Source: Thermoleophilia bacterium | Lineage (GTDB): Bacteria > Actinomycetota > Thermoleophilia > Gaiellales > Gaiellaceae | Direction of reading: 5' to 3' | Assembly: GCA_025934335.1 (NCBI GenBank) | Contig: JAICYG010000004.1 | Coordinates: forward strand, 1-31,845 | Length of the DNA stretch: 31,845 bases | Part shown: in pieces, positions 8,408 to 17,340 of the stretch | Position numbering within the stretch: position 1 is the stretch's first letter | Layout: every line of letters starts with the position of its first letter | Translations under genes and position numbers: made by a program | The notes under the pieces: generated by a model | The model's database searches: none | What the model saw: the letters and a program-made list of their open reading frames with translations, nothing else | Told to the model about the DNA's origin: nothing

Positions 8408-11027
8408 GCAGTGCCTCCGCGGCATTCGAGCGAGACGCGAGCACGACGGCCGCGGCGCCGATGACGATCGCCGCGCAGACCGCTGCCGCGAGGCCGGCGC
8501 CGAGCGTCGACCACGGCACGGTGAGCACGGGTGCGGGCGCGTACTGCGGCAGCGAGTCGACGTGGCGCGCGAGCGGCGCCGCCGTCGCCGTCGCGACCGC
8601 GCCGCCGACGAGCGCCGCGAACAGGACGACGGCGGCAGCCTCGAGCACGAGCGCGGCCGCGTCGCCCGCGAGCGGGAGTCCCATGCGGCGCGTGAGCGCG
8701 GACGCGATCAGCTGCGCGCGATGGCGTGCCTGCAGGTAGAGGAGGATCGCGACGAGCGCGAGCACGGCCGCCGCCGTGCCGATCACCTTCACGTACCGGT
8801 AGCTGCGCTCCGCCGCGGCGACCGGGGGCGAGTTCCGGATGTGGTCGAGCCCGGTCAGGTACACCGGGGCGAGGCTCGACCGCTCGAGCACCGGCATGAT
8901 GCGGCGCGGATCGCCCTTCGCCCACACGAATCCGGTCGCACCCGGAGCGGGGTCGAGGAGGCGCAGCTGTCGCGCGATGCGGTGCAGCGCCGGCCGGGAG
9001 ACGAGGAGCGCGGGTCGTCCCGCCGACGCGCCCGGCACCGCGGCGTGGCCGACGACGTCCACCGGGATCCGCGCGCCCTGGTCGAAGATCGCGTCGACGT
9101 GTACGCCAGGCGTCGCAATCGCGCGCAGTCGGTGTGGGTCGCCGCCGAGCAGCCGCGGCACGAGCGGCCGTGGGTCGTTCGACCACCCGTCGCCCCAGCG
9201 CAACGTCCGCTCGAGCGCCCGCGGCTCGCCCGCCACGAGGTCGACGGCATCGCCTGAGGGGAGCGAGACGTTCGTCTCGTCGACCTCGACGACGACCGCC
9301 GGGAACGGCAACGGCTGCGTCAAGCGGACGGCCGGGTCGACCACGCCCTGGACGTCGCTGCCGTTCCCCACGTACGCCTTCTCGGCGGCGCTCCGTCCGA
9401 GGGACGCCGACAGCGTCGCGGCATACGCGAAGGTCCCGAAGGCAGTCGCGGCGGCGACGACCACCGCGACGAGCAGCCCGCGGGCTGAGCCGAGGCGGCG
9501 GAGCGCGAGGAAGACCGCCGGCGGCATGCGGCCGCCGCGCCCGGCGAGCAGCCGCCGCCCGAGTCGCACCGCCACGCCCGCCGCGCCGGCTACCGCGAGG
9601 ACAGGGACGAGGAAGACCTCGAGGCGCGGGTGTGCGGTACCGGTGCTGTCGGAGGCGAGGCCCTTGCCGGCGAGGACGACCGCGAGCAGCGCGGCGGCGG
9701 CTGCGAGCGGCGCGAGCTCCCACTGTAGGCGTGCGAGGTGGCGCGCGCGGGTCGTGCGGGCGCCGCCTCGCCGCGGGAAGGCGACGAGCGCCCCCACCGC
9801 GATGCAGGCGACGGCCGCCGCGACCGCAACCGCCGCGCGTCCGGCGCCCGACGCGACCGTTTCGGCGGTCACGGTGCCGCTCGGCGCGAGCGAGCGCAGC
9901 GCGAGCAGCGCGGCTCCGAGCCCGGCAGCGCCTCCGACGAGCGCCGGCAGCGCCGACTCGACGACCGTACGCGCTGCGAACGACGCCGGCGCCTCGCCCC
10001 GCGCGAACAGCACGTGCAGCTCGTCGGCGCGGCGTCGCACGAGGAAGAATCCGGCCGCAGCGCTGAGGCCGAGTGCGATCGCGAGCCCGATCCCCGAGAG
10101 GAGAGAGATCGTCGGCGAGACGGCGGAGACGTCGCGTGCGGCGATCGTCAGTGCCGCGCCGAGCGAGGAGCTCGTGCGGCAGGTGCGTGGGCGGCAGTTC
10201 AGGGCGCTGCCGAACGGGTTGCCCGGCTGCAGCAGCTGCGCACCCAGCCGGTCGAAGCGCGAATCGAGCCGCTCGGCATCGGCGAACGAGAGCTGCCGCA
10301 GGTCGACCGGGAACTCGTAGCGGCTCTCCAGCGTGGGCAGGACGAACGGTTCCGACACCTTCCGCAGCAATGTCCGCGCGAGGCGGCCGAACTGTGCCGG
10401 GCTCATCAGGACGAAGGTCGGCGGAGGAGGCGAGTTCGGATCGATGCTCCGGATGTCCTGCAGCCAGTTCGCCCAGTACGGGTTGTCACGATCGCCTTCG
10501 AGCGAGCGGTAGACCCCCGCGATCGGGAAGGCCACGACCCGCGCTCGGCCGGTGGCGACGATCGTCAGCCGCAGCGTGTTGCCCGACTCCAGGTGGGTCA
10601 CCTTCACCACCGAGTCCGCGATCCAGACGCCCTCGTTGTGCGCCCGCGCGACATGGTGAACGTGCGCGACCGCTCCCGTGCGCGAGAGCGCGACGACGTC
10701 GAGGCCCGATCCCTCGACCTGCACGGGAAGGAGCGACGAGACGACTGGATGACCGAGAAAGTCGATCGACCGAGCGAGTCGATCTGCCGCGGCCTGCCTG
10801 CGCGACGAGCCGGCGACAGGCGTGTCGAACACGCGGATCTCGAAGCCGGCGGCGAGCGGCGACATCGCCCGCACCTGCGCCGCAAGCGACTCGCTCTCGA
10901 CCCCGGCGCGCACGAGCGGCACCGCCGCCGCGGCGAGCGCGGCGAGCGCCGTCGTCAGGATGACCGCGGCGAGTACCGGCGGGTGTCGGCGCAGGAGCAG
11001 TGGCGCCTTGACCCACAGGAGCTGCAC
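8397..11027 (-). CDS. FtsX-family ABC transporter permease, large
   Basis: The 876-residue membrane protein starts with one helix (about 18-38), then has a large extracytoplasmic domain (about 40-300), three membrane helices with the FtsX-like block (about 310-420), further helices, a second extracytoplasmic domain (about 540-720) and a final FtsX block of three helices ending SNAAEALRVA. This is a duplicated MacB/LolCE-type permease in one chain, matched by the doubled ATPase encoded just below it. Substrate unknown. A TAACCT -10 (11034-11039) lies 7 nt before the GTG start, so transcription can begin here even though the upstream genes run in the same direction. Confidence 0.9.
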   Translation of the reverse strand: MQLLWVKAPLLLRRHPPVLAAVILTTALAALAAAAVPLVRAGVESESLAAQVRAMSPLAAGFEIRVFDTPVAGSSRRQAAADRLARSIDFLGHPVVSSLLPVQVEGSGLDVVALSRTGAVAHVHHVARAHNEGVWIADSVVKVTHLESGNTLRLTIVATGRARVVAFPIAGVYRSLEGDRDNPYWANWLQDIRSIDPNSPPPPTFVLMSPAQFGRLARTLLRKVSEPFVLPTLESRYEFPVDLRQLSFADAERLDSRFDRLGAQLLQPGNPFGSALNCRPRTCRTSSSLGAALTIAARDVSAVSPTISLLSGIGLAIALGLSAAAGFFLVRRRADELHVLFARGEAPASFAARTVVESALPALVGGAAGLGAALLALRSLAPSGTVTAETVASGAGRAAVAVAAAVACIAVGALVAFPRRGGARTTRARHLARLQWELAPLAAAAALLAVVLAGKGLASDSTGTAHPRLEVFLVPVLAVAGAAGVAVRLGRRLLAGRGGRMPPAVFLALRRLGSARGLLVAVVVAAATAFGTFAYAATLSASLGRSAAEKAYVGNGSDVQGVVDPAVRLTQPLPFPAVVVEVDETNVSLPSGDAVDLVAGEPRALERTLRWGDGWSNDPRPLVPRLLGGDPHRLRAIATPGVHVDAIFDQGARIPVDVVGHAAVPGASAGRPALLVSRPALHRIARQLRLLDPAPGATGFVWAKGDPRRIMPVLERSSLAPVYLTGLDHIRNSPPVAAAERSYRYVKVIGTAAAVLALVAILLYLQARHRAQLIASALTRRMGLPLAGDAAALVLEAAAVVLFAALVGGAVATATAAPLARHVDSLPQYAPAPVLTVPWSTLGAGLAAAVCAAIVIGAAAVVLASRSNAAEALRVA

Positions 11028-11033
11028 GCAGGC

Positions 11034-11039
11034 AGGTTA
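11034..11039 (-). promoter_or_regulatory. -10 box of the FtsX-type permease gene
   Basis: On the minus strand TAACCT ends 7 nt before the GTG start codon, the spacing expected for a leaderless transcript. It lies in the 29-nt gap after the histone-deacetylase-like gene. Confidence 0.5.
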
Positions 11040-11056
11040 ATCGCCGGCGCTTCGGG

Positions 11057-11896
11057 CTAGCCCATCGTGAACCCTTCGAGCGCGGCCTCGACGAGCGCCG
11101 GCAGCGTGCGCAGGTTGTAGCCGCCCTCGAGCACCGCGGCGACGCGCGGTGCGAGCTGAGACGCGCGGTGCGCCAGTTCCTGGAAGCAGCCGGCGCTCAG
11201 GCGCAGACCCGCCAGCGGATCGTCGACGTGCGCGTCGAAGCCGGCCGACACGAGCAGCAGGTCGGGCGCGAATCGCGCCACGGCCCGCTCCGCCGTGGTG
11301 AACGCCTTCAGATACGCGGCGTCGTCCGTGCCGGCCGCGAGCGGGATGTTGACGAGCGTGCGCCCCTGCTCGTCCGGGCCGCCCGTGCCCGGGTAGAACG
11401 GCCACTGGTGCAGCGAGACGAAGAGCACGGACTCGTCGTCGGCCAGCACGTCCTGCGTGCCGTTCCCGTGGTGGACGTCCCAGTCGAGCACCGCGACGCG
11501 CTCGAGGCCGAGCTCGGCCTGCGCCCAGCGCGCCGCGATCGCGATCGAGTCGAACAGGCAGAAGCCCATCGCGCGGCGGCGCTCCGCGTGGTGGCCCGGC
11601 GGGCGCGCGAGGGCGAAGCCGCCGCGCCCCGCCGCCTCGATCGCGGCGCCGGCCGCGAGCAGCGCCGCCTCGTACGTCGTCTCGGTGCAGATCGTGTCGG
11701 GATCGAGGAAGCCCCGCGCCGTTCGCACCCGGGCGACGAGCTCGGGCGTGTGGCAGCGGAGGACGTCGGCCTCGTTCGCGGGCTCGCACTCGACGAACGG
11801 GAAGCGCTGGTGAAGCACCGCGAGCCGCTGCTGCGACTCGGGGTGATGCCCCGTCGGGTGCAGGTACGTGAACTTGCTGTGGCTTACGAGCTCGAT
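11057..11896 (-). CDS. Histone deacetylase superfamily hydrolase (AcuC/class II type)
   Basis: The frame codes a zinc amidohydrolase with nearly all catalytic motifs: GHHPESQQRL near the N-terminus, ARPPGHHAERRRAMGFCLFDSIAIAA (H102/H103), VAVLDWDVHHGNGTQ (zinc ligands D140 and H142), SAGFDAHVDDPLAG (third ligand D221) and LEGGYN (Y260). Bacterial members deacetylate lysines, polyamines or acetylated small molecules. The start is a problem: the family N-terminus begins around KFTYLHPTGHHPE, but no ATG, GTG or TTG precedes it in frame near the end of the DUF6457 gene. I give ATC 11896, which overlaps that gene by 13 bases and follows a GAGGT. A frameshift fusion with the DUF6457 protein or a sequence error is possible. 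Numbers assume ATC as residue 1. Confidence 0.85.
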   Translation of the reverse strand: MELVSHSKFTYLHPTGHHPESQQRLAVLHQRFPFVECEPANEADVLRCHTPELVARVRTARGFLDPDTICTETTYEAALLAAGAAIEAAGRGGFALARPPGHHAERRRAMGFCLFDSIAIAARWAQAELGLERVAVLDWDVHHGNGTQDVLADDESVLFVSLHQWPFYPGTGGPDEQGRTLVNIPLAAGTDDAAYLKAFTTAERAVARFAPDLLLVSAGFDAHVDDPLAGLRLSAGCFQELAHRASQLAPRVAAVLEGGYNLRTLPALVEAALEGFTMG

Positions 11897-12102
11897 GCCC
11901 GCTGGACCTCGTCCAGGATCTCCGTCAGCGGGCGATTGCCGCGCGCGCGGCCGACGAGGTAGGTGAGGAGCGGCGCCGTGCGACGGTCGTCGCTCGTGTG
12001 TGCTGCAATCCGCGCGATCTTCAGCAATGCCTCCGCGTCCTCGTCGGACAGCTCCTCCTCGCAGCCGATCTCGCGCGCGACTCGTTGCAGCCACTCGTTC
12101 AT
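11884..12102 (-). CDS. DUF6457-type small helical protein
   Basis: The 72-residue product is all helical: NEWLQRVAREIGCEE, EDAEALLKIARIAAHTSDDRRTAPLLTYLVGRARG and a last helix LTEILDEVQRA. The pattern of a central helix ending in APLLTYLVGRA-G resembles the DUF6457 module often found next to or fused to the molybdopterin guanylyltransferase MobA; no MobA gene is visible here. Its ATG overlaps the exonuclease stop (ATGA), and a TAGAGT -10 at 12110-12115 lies 7-8 nt before the ATG, so it can be made from its own leaderless mRNA as well as from the operon. Function unknown. Confidence 0.75.
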   Translation of the reverse strand: MNEWLQRVAREIGCEEELSDEDAEALLKIARIAAHTSDDRRTAPLLTYLVGRARGNRPLTEILDEVQRASSS

Positions 12103-12905
12103 GCCAGCGACTCTAGACGGCCCGCCAGGTTGCCGAGCCCGAGCTCCGCTGCATGTGCAGCTGCGCGTCGCCAGTCGGGCGGCGTCGGGCCGAGCTCGGG
12201 GAGCGGCGCGGCCGCGTCCATCGTCGCGATGTCGCGATAGAGGAGGAGCTCCTCCGCGATCTGCGGGAAGCGGCCGTCGGCGAGCGCCTGCACGAGCGAG
12301 CCGTGCTGTTTCAAGACGTCCGCAGCCTTCTTCGGGCCGACCCCGGGCGCACCGGGGATCTTGTCCGACGGGTCGCCCCGGAGCGCGATGAAGTCCGGCA
12401 CCTGCTCCGGCTCGACGCCGTAGCGCTCGCGTACCTCGGCCGGGCCGACGCGCGCGAGCTCGCTGACGCCCTTCACCGGCTGCAGGATGGTGACGCGGTC
12501 GTCGACGAGCTGGAACGCGTCGCGGTCGGAGGTGGCGACGAGAACGGGTCCCGGCCACCGCTTCGACGCCGCGGCGAGGAAGTCGTCTGCCTCGTACCCG
12601 CCGGCCTTCGCGACCCCGAAGCCGAACGACTCGACGAGTGCCGGCAGCAGCCCGAGCTGCTCGAGGATCGATGCCTCGAATTCGCGGCCGGACTGGTAGG
12701 CGGGCAGTGCCTCGTGGCGGTACGTCGGAGTCTCGAGCGAGTCCCACGCGACGAGCACCGACTCGGGCTGCTCCGCCTCCCACAATCGCAGCAGGAAGTT
12801 CGCGAAGCCGACGAGGGCGTTGTAGCGGATCGCCTTCGGCAGCGCGTGGTAGGCGCGATGGGCGAGCGAGTCGCCGTCGATCGCGAGCAGGAGGCCGTCG
12901 TTCAC
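12099..12905 (-). CDS. Stand-alone 5'-3' exonuclease / flap endonuclease (PolI N-domain type)
   Basis: The 268-residue protein corresponds to the 5' nuclease domain of DNA polymerase I and has no polymerase part. Metal-binding and family motifs are in order: LAIDGDSLAHRAYH (D10, D12), GGYEADDFLAAA, VATSDRDAFQLV, and the helix-3-turn-helix DNA-binding motif IALRGDPSDKIPGAPGVGPKKAADVL. It should cut 5' flaps or RNA primers and act in replication or repair. The GTG start overlaps the acyltransferase stop by GTGA. Whether the organism also has full-length PolI cannot be seen. Confidence 0.92.
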   Translation of the reverse strand: MNDGLLLAIDGDSLAHRAYHALPKAIRYNALVGFANFLLRLWEAEQPESVLVAWDSLETPTYRHEALPAYQSGREFEASILEQLGLLPALVESFGFGVAKAGGYEADDFLAAASKRWPGPVLVATSDRDAFQLVDDRVTILQPVKGVSELARVGPAEVRERYGVEPEQVPDFIALRGDPSDKIPGAPGVGPKKAADVLKQHGSLVQALADGRFPQIAEELLLYRDIATMDAAAPLPELGPTPPDWRRAAAHAAELGLGNLAGRLESLA

Positions 12906-13504
12906 AACGACTCCTCGAGCTCGTGGATCGCCGCCATCAGTCGCTTCGTCGTCTCGGCGGCGCTGTCGGAGACCTCCACGGGCGAGCCGTAGCGGACACG
13001 CCAGCGCTCGAGGCGCCGCAGTCCGTTCGTCCCCTTGATGCCCGCCGGCACGAGTGGCACGCCGGCCTCGATCGCAATGCGCGCGGCGCCGGAGTGCGCC
13101 TCGGCCCGGTGCTTCTTGCGGAGCCCCTTCCGCCGTCTTGTGCCCTCCGGGAACATCGCGATCACGTGCCCCTCCTTCGCGAGCTCGACCGCGGTCGCGA
13201 TCGCCTCGCGGTCGGCGCGCCCGCGGTGCACCCTGAAGGCGCCGCAGGCGGCGATCACCGGCCCGAGCGGGAACCAGAACAGCTCGGACTTCGCCATGAA
13301 GCGCAGGAACCGCCGCGGCCAGAGGCCGAGCCCGAGCGGCCACGGGTCGAGATTCGAGACGTGCCCCGCGGCGATCACGTAGCCGCCCTCGGACGGGAGG
13401 TTCTCGTGGCCGTACGCGCGATAACGGAAGAGGAGCTTCGCGATCGGCCACGAGAGGCCCGCGACGAGCGAGTACGCGAGGGATGGCCCGGGAGGACGTG
13501 TCAC
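12902..13504 (-). CDS. 1-acyl-sn-glycerol-3-phosphate acyltransferase (PlsC family)
   Basis: The 200-residue protein has the four PlsC blocks: H48 and D53 of the HX4D motif (AAGHVSNLDPWPL), the block around GAFRVHRGRADREAI, FPEGTR at 118-123 with an RRRKGLRKKHR basic stretch, and GVPLVPAGIKGT. An N-terminal hydrophobic segment (about 10-27) should anchor it to the inner face of the membrane. It transfers an acyl chain to lysophosphatidic acid or a related acceptor in phospholipid synthesis. It starts at GTG 13504 and heads the minus-strand series. The divergent topA gene begins 48 bases away. Confidence 0.9.
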   Translation of the reverse strand: MTRPPGPSLAYSLVAGLSWPIAKLLFRYRAYGHENLPSEGGYVIAAGHVSNLDPWPLGLGLWPRRFLRFMAKSELFWFPLGPVIAACGAFRVHRGRADREAIATAVELAKEGHVIAMFPEGTRRRKGLRKKHRAEAHSGAARIAIEAGVPLVPAGIKGTNGLRRLERWRVRYGSPVEVSDSAAETTKRLMAAIHELEESL

Positions 13505-13538
13505 CGGCGGCGAGTATCGCGAAAATGGGCGAGGGCGC

Positions 13539-13544
13539 TAGGCT
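13539..13544 (+). promoter_or_regulatory. -10 box of topA
   Basis: TAGGCT lies 8 nt before the topA ATG, the same hexamer and nearly the same spacing as in front of the VOC gene, and implies an almost leaderless mRNA. Confidence 0.55.
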
Positions 13545-13552
13545 GGCGCGCC

Positions 13553-16090
13553 ATGAAGCTTGTCATCGTCGAGTCGCCGGCGAAGGCGAAGACCATCGCC
13601 GGGTACCTGGGGAAGGACTTCGTCGTCGAGTCCTCGGTCGGTCACATCCGCGATCTGCCCGGGAGCGCCCGCGACATGACCCCGCAGCAGAAGGAGGAGT
13701 ACGGCGCGCTCGGGATCAAGATCCCGGAGTTCAAGCCGCTCTACGTCGTCGATGCCCGGAAGAAGAAGGTCGTCTCGGACCTGAAGGCGAAGCTGAAGCA
13801 GGCGGACGAGCTCCTGCTCGCGACGGACGAGGATCGCGAGGGCGAGGCGATCGCGTGGCACCTGATGCAGGAGCTCAAGCCGAAGGTGCCGGTCCGCCGG
13901 ATGGTGTTCCACGAGATCACGCGGCCCGCGATCGAGCGTGCGCTGACGGAGACGCGCGACATCGACGACTGCCTCGTCGACGCACAGGAGACGAGGCGGA
14001 TCCTCGACCGGCTGTACGGCTACGAGGTCTCGCCGGTGCTCTGGCGCAAGATCATGCAGGGGCTCTCCGCCGGTCGCGTGCAGTCGGTCGCAACCCGGCT
14101 CGTGGTCGAGCGCGAGCGCGAGCGCATGCGCTTCATCGCTGCCGCCTACTGGGACGTCGTCGCGACGTTCGACCCCGGCTCCTTCGACGCGCGCCTCGCC
14201 GCGGTCGACGGTCGCCGCGTCGCGCAGGGGCGAGACTTCGACCAGCAGGGTGCCCTCCGGAACGCCGACACGGTGCAGCTGACGGAGGCGGACGCGCGCG
14301 GGCTCGCCTCGGCGCTGGAGGGAGCGAGGTTCGAGGTCTCGTCGGTCGAGGAGAAGCCGTACACGCGCCGGCCGGCGCCGCCTTTCATGACCTCGACGCT
14401 GCAGCAGGAGGCGAGCCGCAAGCTGCGCCTGAGCTCGCAGCAGACGATGCGCGTCGCCCAGCGCCTGTACGAGAACGGCTACATCACCTACATGCGCACC
14501 GACTCGACGACGCTGTCCGAGTCGGCGCTCGCCGCCGCACGCTCGCAGGCGGCAGACCTGTACGGGGTGGAGACGGTGCCGGACGCGCCGCGCCAGTACA
14601 CGCGCAAGGTGAAAAACGCGCAGGAGGCGCACGAGGCGTTCCGCCCGGCGGGCGACCGCTTCCGGACGCCGGACCAGCTGCGCAGGGAGCTCTCCGGCGA
14701 CGAGCTCGCGGTCTACGACCTGATCTGGAAGCGGACGGTCGCCTCGCAGATGGCCGACGCGCGCGGGCAGACGGTCTCCGTCCGCATCTCCGGACGCGCG
14801 AGCGACGGGCGCGCTGCCGAGTTCGCGGCCGCCGGCACCGTCATCACCTTCCGCGGCTTCCTGCTCGCCTACGAGGAGGGCCGCGACGAGCCGGCGACCG
14901 ACGACGAGGAGCGCTTGCTCCCGAAGCTCGCCGAGGGCGACGCGCTCGACGCGGCCGCGCTCGTCCCGGACGGGCATTCGACGACGCCGCCCGCTCGCTT
15001 TACGGAAGCGGCGCTCGTCAAGGCGCTCGAGGAGCGCGGCATCGGCCGCCCGTCGACGTACGCCGCGATCATGGGCACGATCCTCGACCGCGGCTACGTC
15101 CGCAAGCAGGGCCAGGCGCTCGTGCCGGAGTTCCTCGCGTTCGCGGTCGTCAACCTGCTCGAGCGGCACTTCCCGCAGCTCGTCGACTACGAGTTCACGG
15201 CACGCATGGAGGACGATCTCGACGAGATCGCAGCCGGCGACGAACGGCGTGACGAGTGGCTCTCCCGTTTCTACTTCGGCGCGGACGGCGACGCCGGGCT
15301 GAAGGAGCTCGTCGAGGGCCGGCTCGGCGAGATCGACGCGCGTGAGGTGAACACGGTCGAGCTCCCGGGTACGGACATCGTCGTTCGCGTCGGGCGCTAC
15401 GGTCCGTACCTCGAGCGTGGCACCGACCGGCAGACACTGCCGCCCGACGTCGCCCCGGACGAGCTCACGCCCGAGCGCGCGGAGGAGCTGCTCGCACAGG
15501 GGAACCGCGAGCAGGAGCTCGGCACCGATCCGGACACGGGGCGCACGATCGTCGTCAAGGCGGGGCGCTACGGCCCCTTCGTGACGGAGCTCGTCGAGGG
15601 CGACGAGAAGCCGCGCACGGCCTCGCTCTTCAAGACGATGTCGCCCGAGACGGTGACGCTCGACGACGCGCTGCGGCTGCTGACCCTGCCGCGCACGCTC
15701 GGCGAGGCGGGCGGCGAAGAGGTGGTCGCCGCGAACGGCCGCTACGGCCCGTACGTCAAGCAGGGGAAGGAGTCTCGCTCGCTCGACAGCGAGGACGAGC
15801 TGTTCACGATCACGCTCGAGGCAGCCCTCGCGAAGCTCGCCCAGCCGAAACAGCGCGGCCGCCGCGCGGCGGCGCCGCCGCTCAAGGAGCTCGGCGAGGA
15901 CCCGGTGAGCGGCAAGCAGGTCGTGCTCAAGGAGGGCCGGTTCGGCCCATACGTCACGGACGGCGAGACGAACGCCTCTCTGCGTGGCGGGGACTCGATC
16001 GAGGGCATCGATCCCGAACGTGCGTACGAGCTCCTGCAGGGCCGGCGGGAGCGTGGCCCTGCCAAGAAGCGCTCGCGGCGAAAGTCATAA
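13553..16090 (+). CDS. topA: DNA topoisomerase I (type IA)
   Basis: The 845-residue enzyme starts MKLVIVESPAKAKTIAGYLG. The Toprim domain has E7 and the DEDREGEAIAWH acidic triad, followed by LYGYEVSPVLWRKI and the strand-passage domains. The active-site tyrosine is Y313 in YITYMRTDS, which forms the 5'-phosphotyrosyl link while negative supercoils are relaxed. The motif GIGRPSTYAAIMGTI is present. The C-terminus has no Cys4 zinc fingers; instead four copies of a Topo_C repeat (VGRYGPYLERG, KAGRYGPFVTE, ANGRYGPYVKQG, KEGRFGPYVTDG) and a basic tail KKRSRRKS, the actinobacterial arrangement. The frame is open far upstream, but the start is fixed by homology and the -10 box. Confidence 0.97.
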   Translation: MKLVIVESPAKAKTIAGYLGKDFVVESSVGHIRDLPGSARDMTPQQKEEYGALGIKIPEFKPLYVVDARKKKVVSDLKAKLKQADELLLATDEDREGEAIAWHLMQELKPKVPVRRMVFHEITRPAIERALTETRDIDDCLVDAQETRRILDRLYGYEVSPVLWRKIMQGLSAGRVQSVATRLVVERERERMRFIAAAYWDVVATFDPGSFDARLAAVDGRRVAQGRDFDQQGALRNADTVQLTEADARGLASALEGARFEVSSVEEKPYTRRPAPPFMTSTLQQEASRKLRLSSQQTMRVAQRLYENGYITYMRTDSTTLSESALAAARSQAADLYGVETVPDAPRQYTRKVKNAQEAHEAFRPAGDRFRTPDQLRRELSGDELAVYDLIWKRTVASQMADARGQTVSVRISGRASDGRAAEFAAAGTVITFRGFLLAYEEGRDEPATDDEERLLPKLAEGDALDAAALVPDGHSTTPPARFTEAALVKALEERGIGRPSTYAAIMGTILDRGYVRKQGQALVPEFLAFAVVNLLERHFPQLVDYEFTARMEDDLDEIAAGDERRDEWLSRFYFGADGDAGLKELVEGRLGEIDAREVNTVELPGTDIVVRVGRYGPYLERGTDRQTLPPDVAPDELTPERAEELLAQGNREQELGTDPDTGRTIVVKAGRYGPFVTELVEGDEKPRTASLFKTMSPETVTLDDALRLLTLPRTLGEAGGEEVVAANGRYGPYVKQGKESRSLDSEDELFTITLEAALAKLAQPKQRGRRAAAPPLKELGEDPVSGKQVVLKEGRFGPYVTDGETNASLRGGDSIEGIDPERAYELLQGRRERGPAKKRSRRKS

Positions 16091-16194
16091 CCCTTCCGCA
16101 ACACGGCTGTTCAACATTTCCGATTCGAAACCGTCCATAATCTGTGAGGGCCGACGCGGAATGGGCGGGCGTCGGCGCGCGTTCGTATGGGCGG

Positions 16195-16200
16195 TACCCT
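16195..16200 (+). promoter_or_regulatory. Candidate -10 box for the sigma factor gene
   Basis: TACCCT in the 170-nt gap after topA would give a leader of about 55 nt that holds AAAGGA upstream of the TTG start. A second AT-rich hexamer, CATAAT, lies at 16135-16140. Neither has a clear -35 partner. Confidence 0.35.
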
Positions 16201-16260
16201 GGACCGCTGCAGGGAGGTCTGCGGTGCCGCTCGCAGAAACGAAAGGACATCGATTCCCAC

Positions 16261-17334
16261 TTGACCCAGAGCCAGCTGACCGAATTGCTTGAGACCGAAA
16301 GCGCCCGCTCGCTGATCGAGGCGGCGGAGGAGCGCGGCTGGGTGGAACCGGCCGAGCTCGAGGCGTTCGCGGTCGAGAACGACCTCGGCGATCCCGAGGT
16401 GCAGGACGTCGTCCGCGAGCTCGAGCGCATCGGCCTCGAGGTGCGCGAGCCGGTCGTCGAGGAGAAGAACACGAAGGCGCAGCCCGAGCCGGTGATCTAC
16501 GAGGCAGACGCCCCTTCCGGCGCGGGCGACAGCCTGCAGCTGTTCCTCGCCGACGTCGGCAAGCACAAGCTCCTGACCGCCCACGAAGAGGTCGTCCTCG
16601 CGAAGGCGATCGAGCGCGGCGACGGCCGCGCGAAGCGTCGCATGATCGAATCGAACCTGCGGCTCGTCGTGTCGATCGCGAAGGGCTACCGCGGGCTCGG
16701 CGTGCCGTTCCTCGACCTGATCCAGGAAGGAACCCTCGGCCTGAACCGCGCCGTCGAGAAGTTCGACTGGCGCCGTGGCTACAAGTTCTCGACGTACGCG
16801 ACCTGGTGGATCCGCCAGTCGGTCCAGCGCGCCGTCGCCAACCATGCGAGGACGATCCGCGTGCCGGTGCATGTCGTCGAGCGGCAGCAGAAGCTCTCGC
16901 GCGCAGCGCGCCGGCTCGAGGTCGAGCTGGGCCGCGAAGCGACCAAGGAGGAGCTGGCCGAGGCGACGGGGCTCCCGCTCCAGCACGTCGAGGAGGCGCT
17001 GTCGGCCGCGTCCGCATCGGTGTCCCTGAACCAGACGGTCGGCGCCGACGACGAGGGCGAGCTCGGCGATCTATTCGCCGACCGCGAGGCGGCCGACCCG
17101 TTCGACGAGGCGGAGGAGTCGCTCCGCCGGCAGAACATCCGTAAGGCTCTCGATGCCCTGCCCGAGCGCGAGCGGCGCATTCTCGAGCTGCGCTTCGGTT
17201 TCGAGGGGGAGCCGTGGACGCTCGAGGCGATCGGCCACGAGCTCGACCTGACGCGCGAGCGTGTCCGCCAGCTCGAGGGCCAGGCGCTGTCACGGCTCGC
17301 GGCGCTGCGCGAGCTCGCCGGACTCGCAGCGTAG
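16261..17334 (+). CDS. rpoD: Primary-type RNA polymerase sigma-70 factor
   Basis: From TTG 16261 the protein is 357 residues and opens directly with a short region 1.1 (TQSQLTELLETESARSLIEAAEERGWV). Region 1.2 is DSLQLFLADVGKHKLLTAHEEVVLAKAIERGD. Region 2 is ESNLRLVVSIAKGYRGLGVPFLDLIQEGTLGLNRAVEKFDW and the -10-reading KFSTYATWWIRQSVQRAVANHARTIRVPVH. Region 3 follows, then region 4 with ERRILELRFGFEGEPWTLEAIGHELDLTRERVRQLE. All housekeeping motifs are intact, so it should read the TANNNT -10 boxes seen through the window. A second group-2 sigma is also possible because the genome is not visible. AAAGGA lies 13 nt before TTG, slightly far for a ribosome site. Confidence 0.93.
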   Translation: MTQSQLTELLETESARSLIEAAEERGWVEPAELEAFAVENDLGDPEVQDVVRELERIGLEVREPVVEEKNTKAQPEPVIYEADAPSGAGDSLQLFLADVGKHKLLTAHEEVVLAKAIERGDGRAKRRMIESNLRLVVSIAKGYRGLGVPFLDLIQEGTLGLNRAVEKFDWRRGYKFSTYATWWIRQSVQRAVANHARTIRVPVHVVERQQKLSRAARRLEVELGREATKEELAEATGLPLQHVEEALSAASASVSLNQTVGADDEGELGDLFADREAADPFDEAEESLRRQNIRKALDALPERERRILELRFGFEGEPWTLEAIGHELDLTRERVRQLEGQALSRLAALRELAGLAA

Positions 17335-17340
17335 ATCCTC

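Noticed and set aside
9738..11060. 440-codon plus-strand frame opposite the FtsX permease
   Set aside because: Only Arg/Glu/Asp-rich low-complexity translation, no start signal, antisense to a well-supported membrane protein.
12638..13552. In-frame upstream extension of topA by 305 codons
   Set aside because: It runs antisense through the exonuclease and PlsC genes. The family N-terminus MKLVIVESPAKAKTI and a -10 box fix the start at 13553.
13538..15169. 543-codon open frame on the minus strand inside topA
   Set aside because: Antisense of the topoisomerase catalytic core. No family motif, and the codon bias belongs to the other strand.
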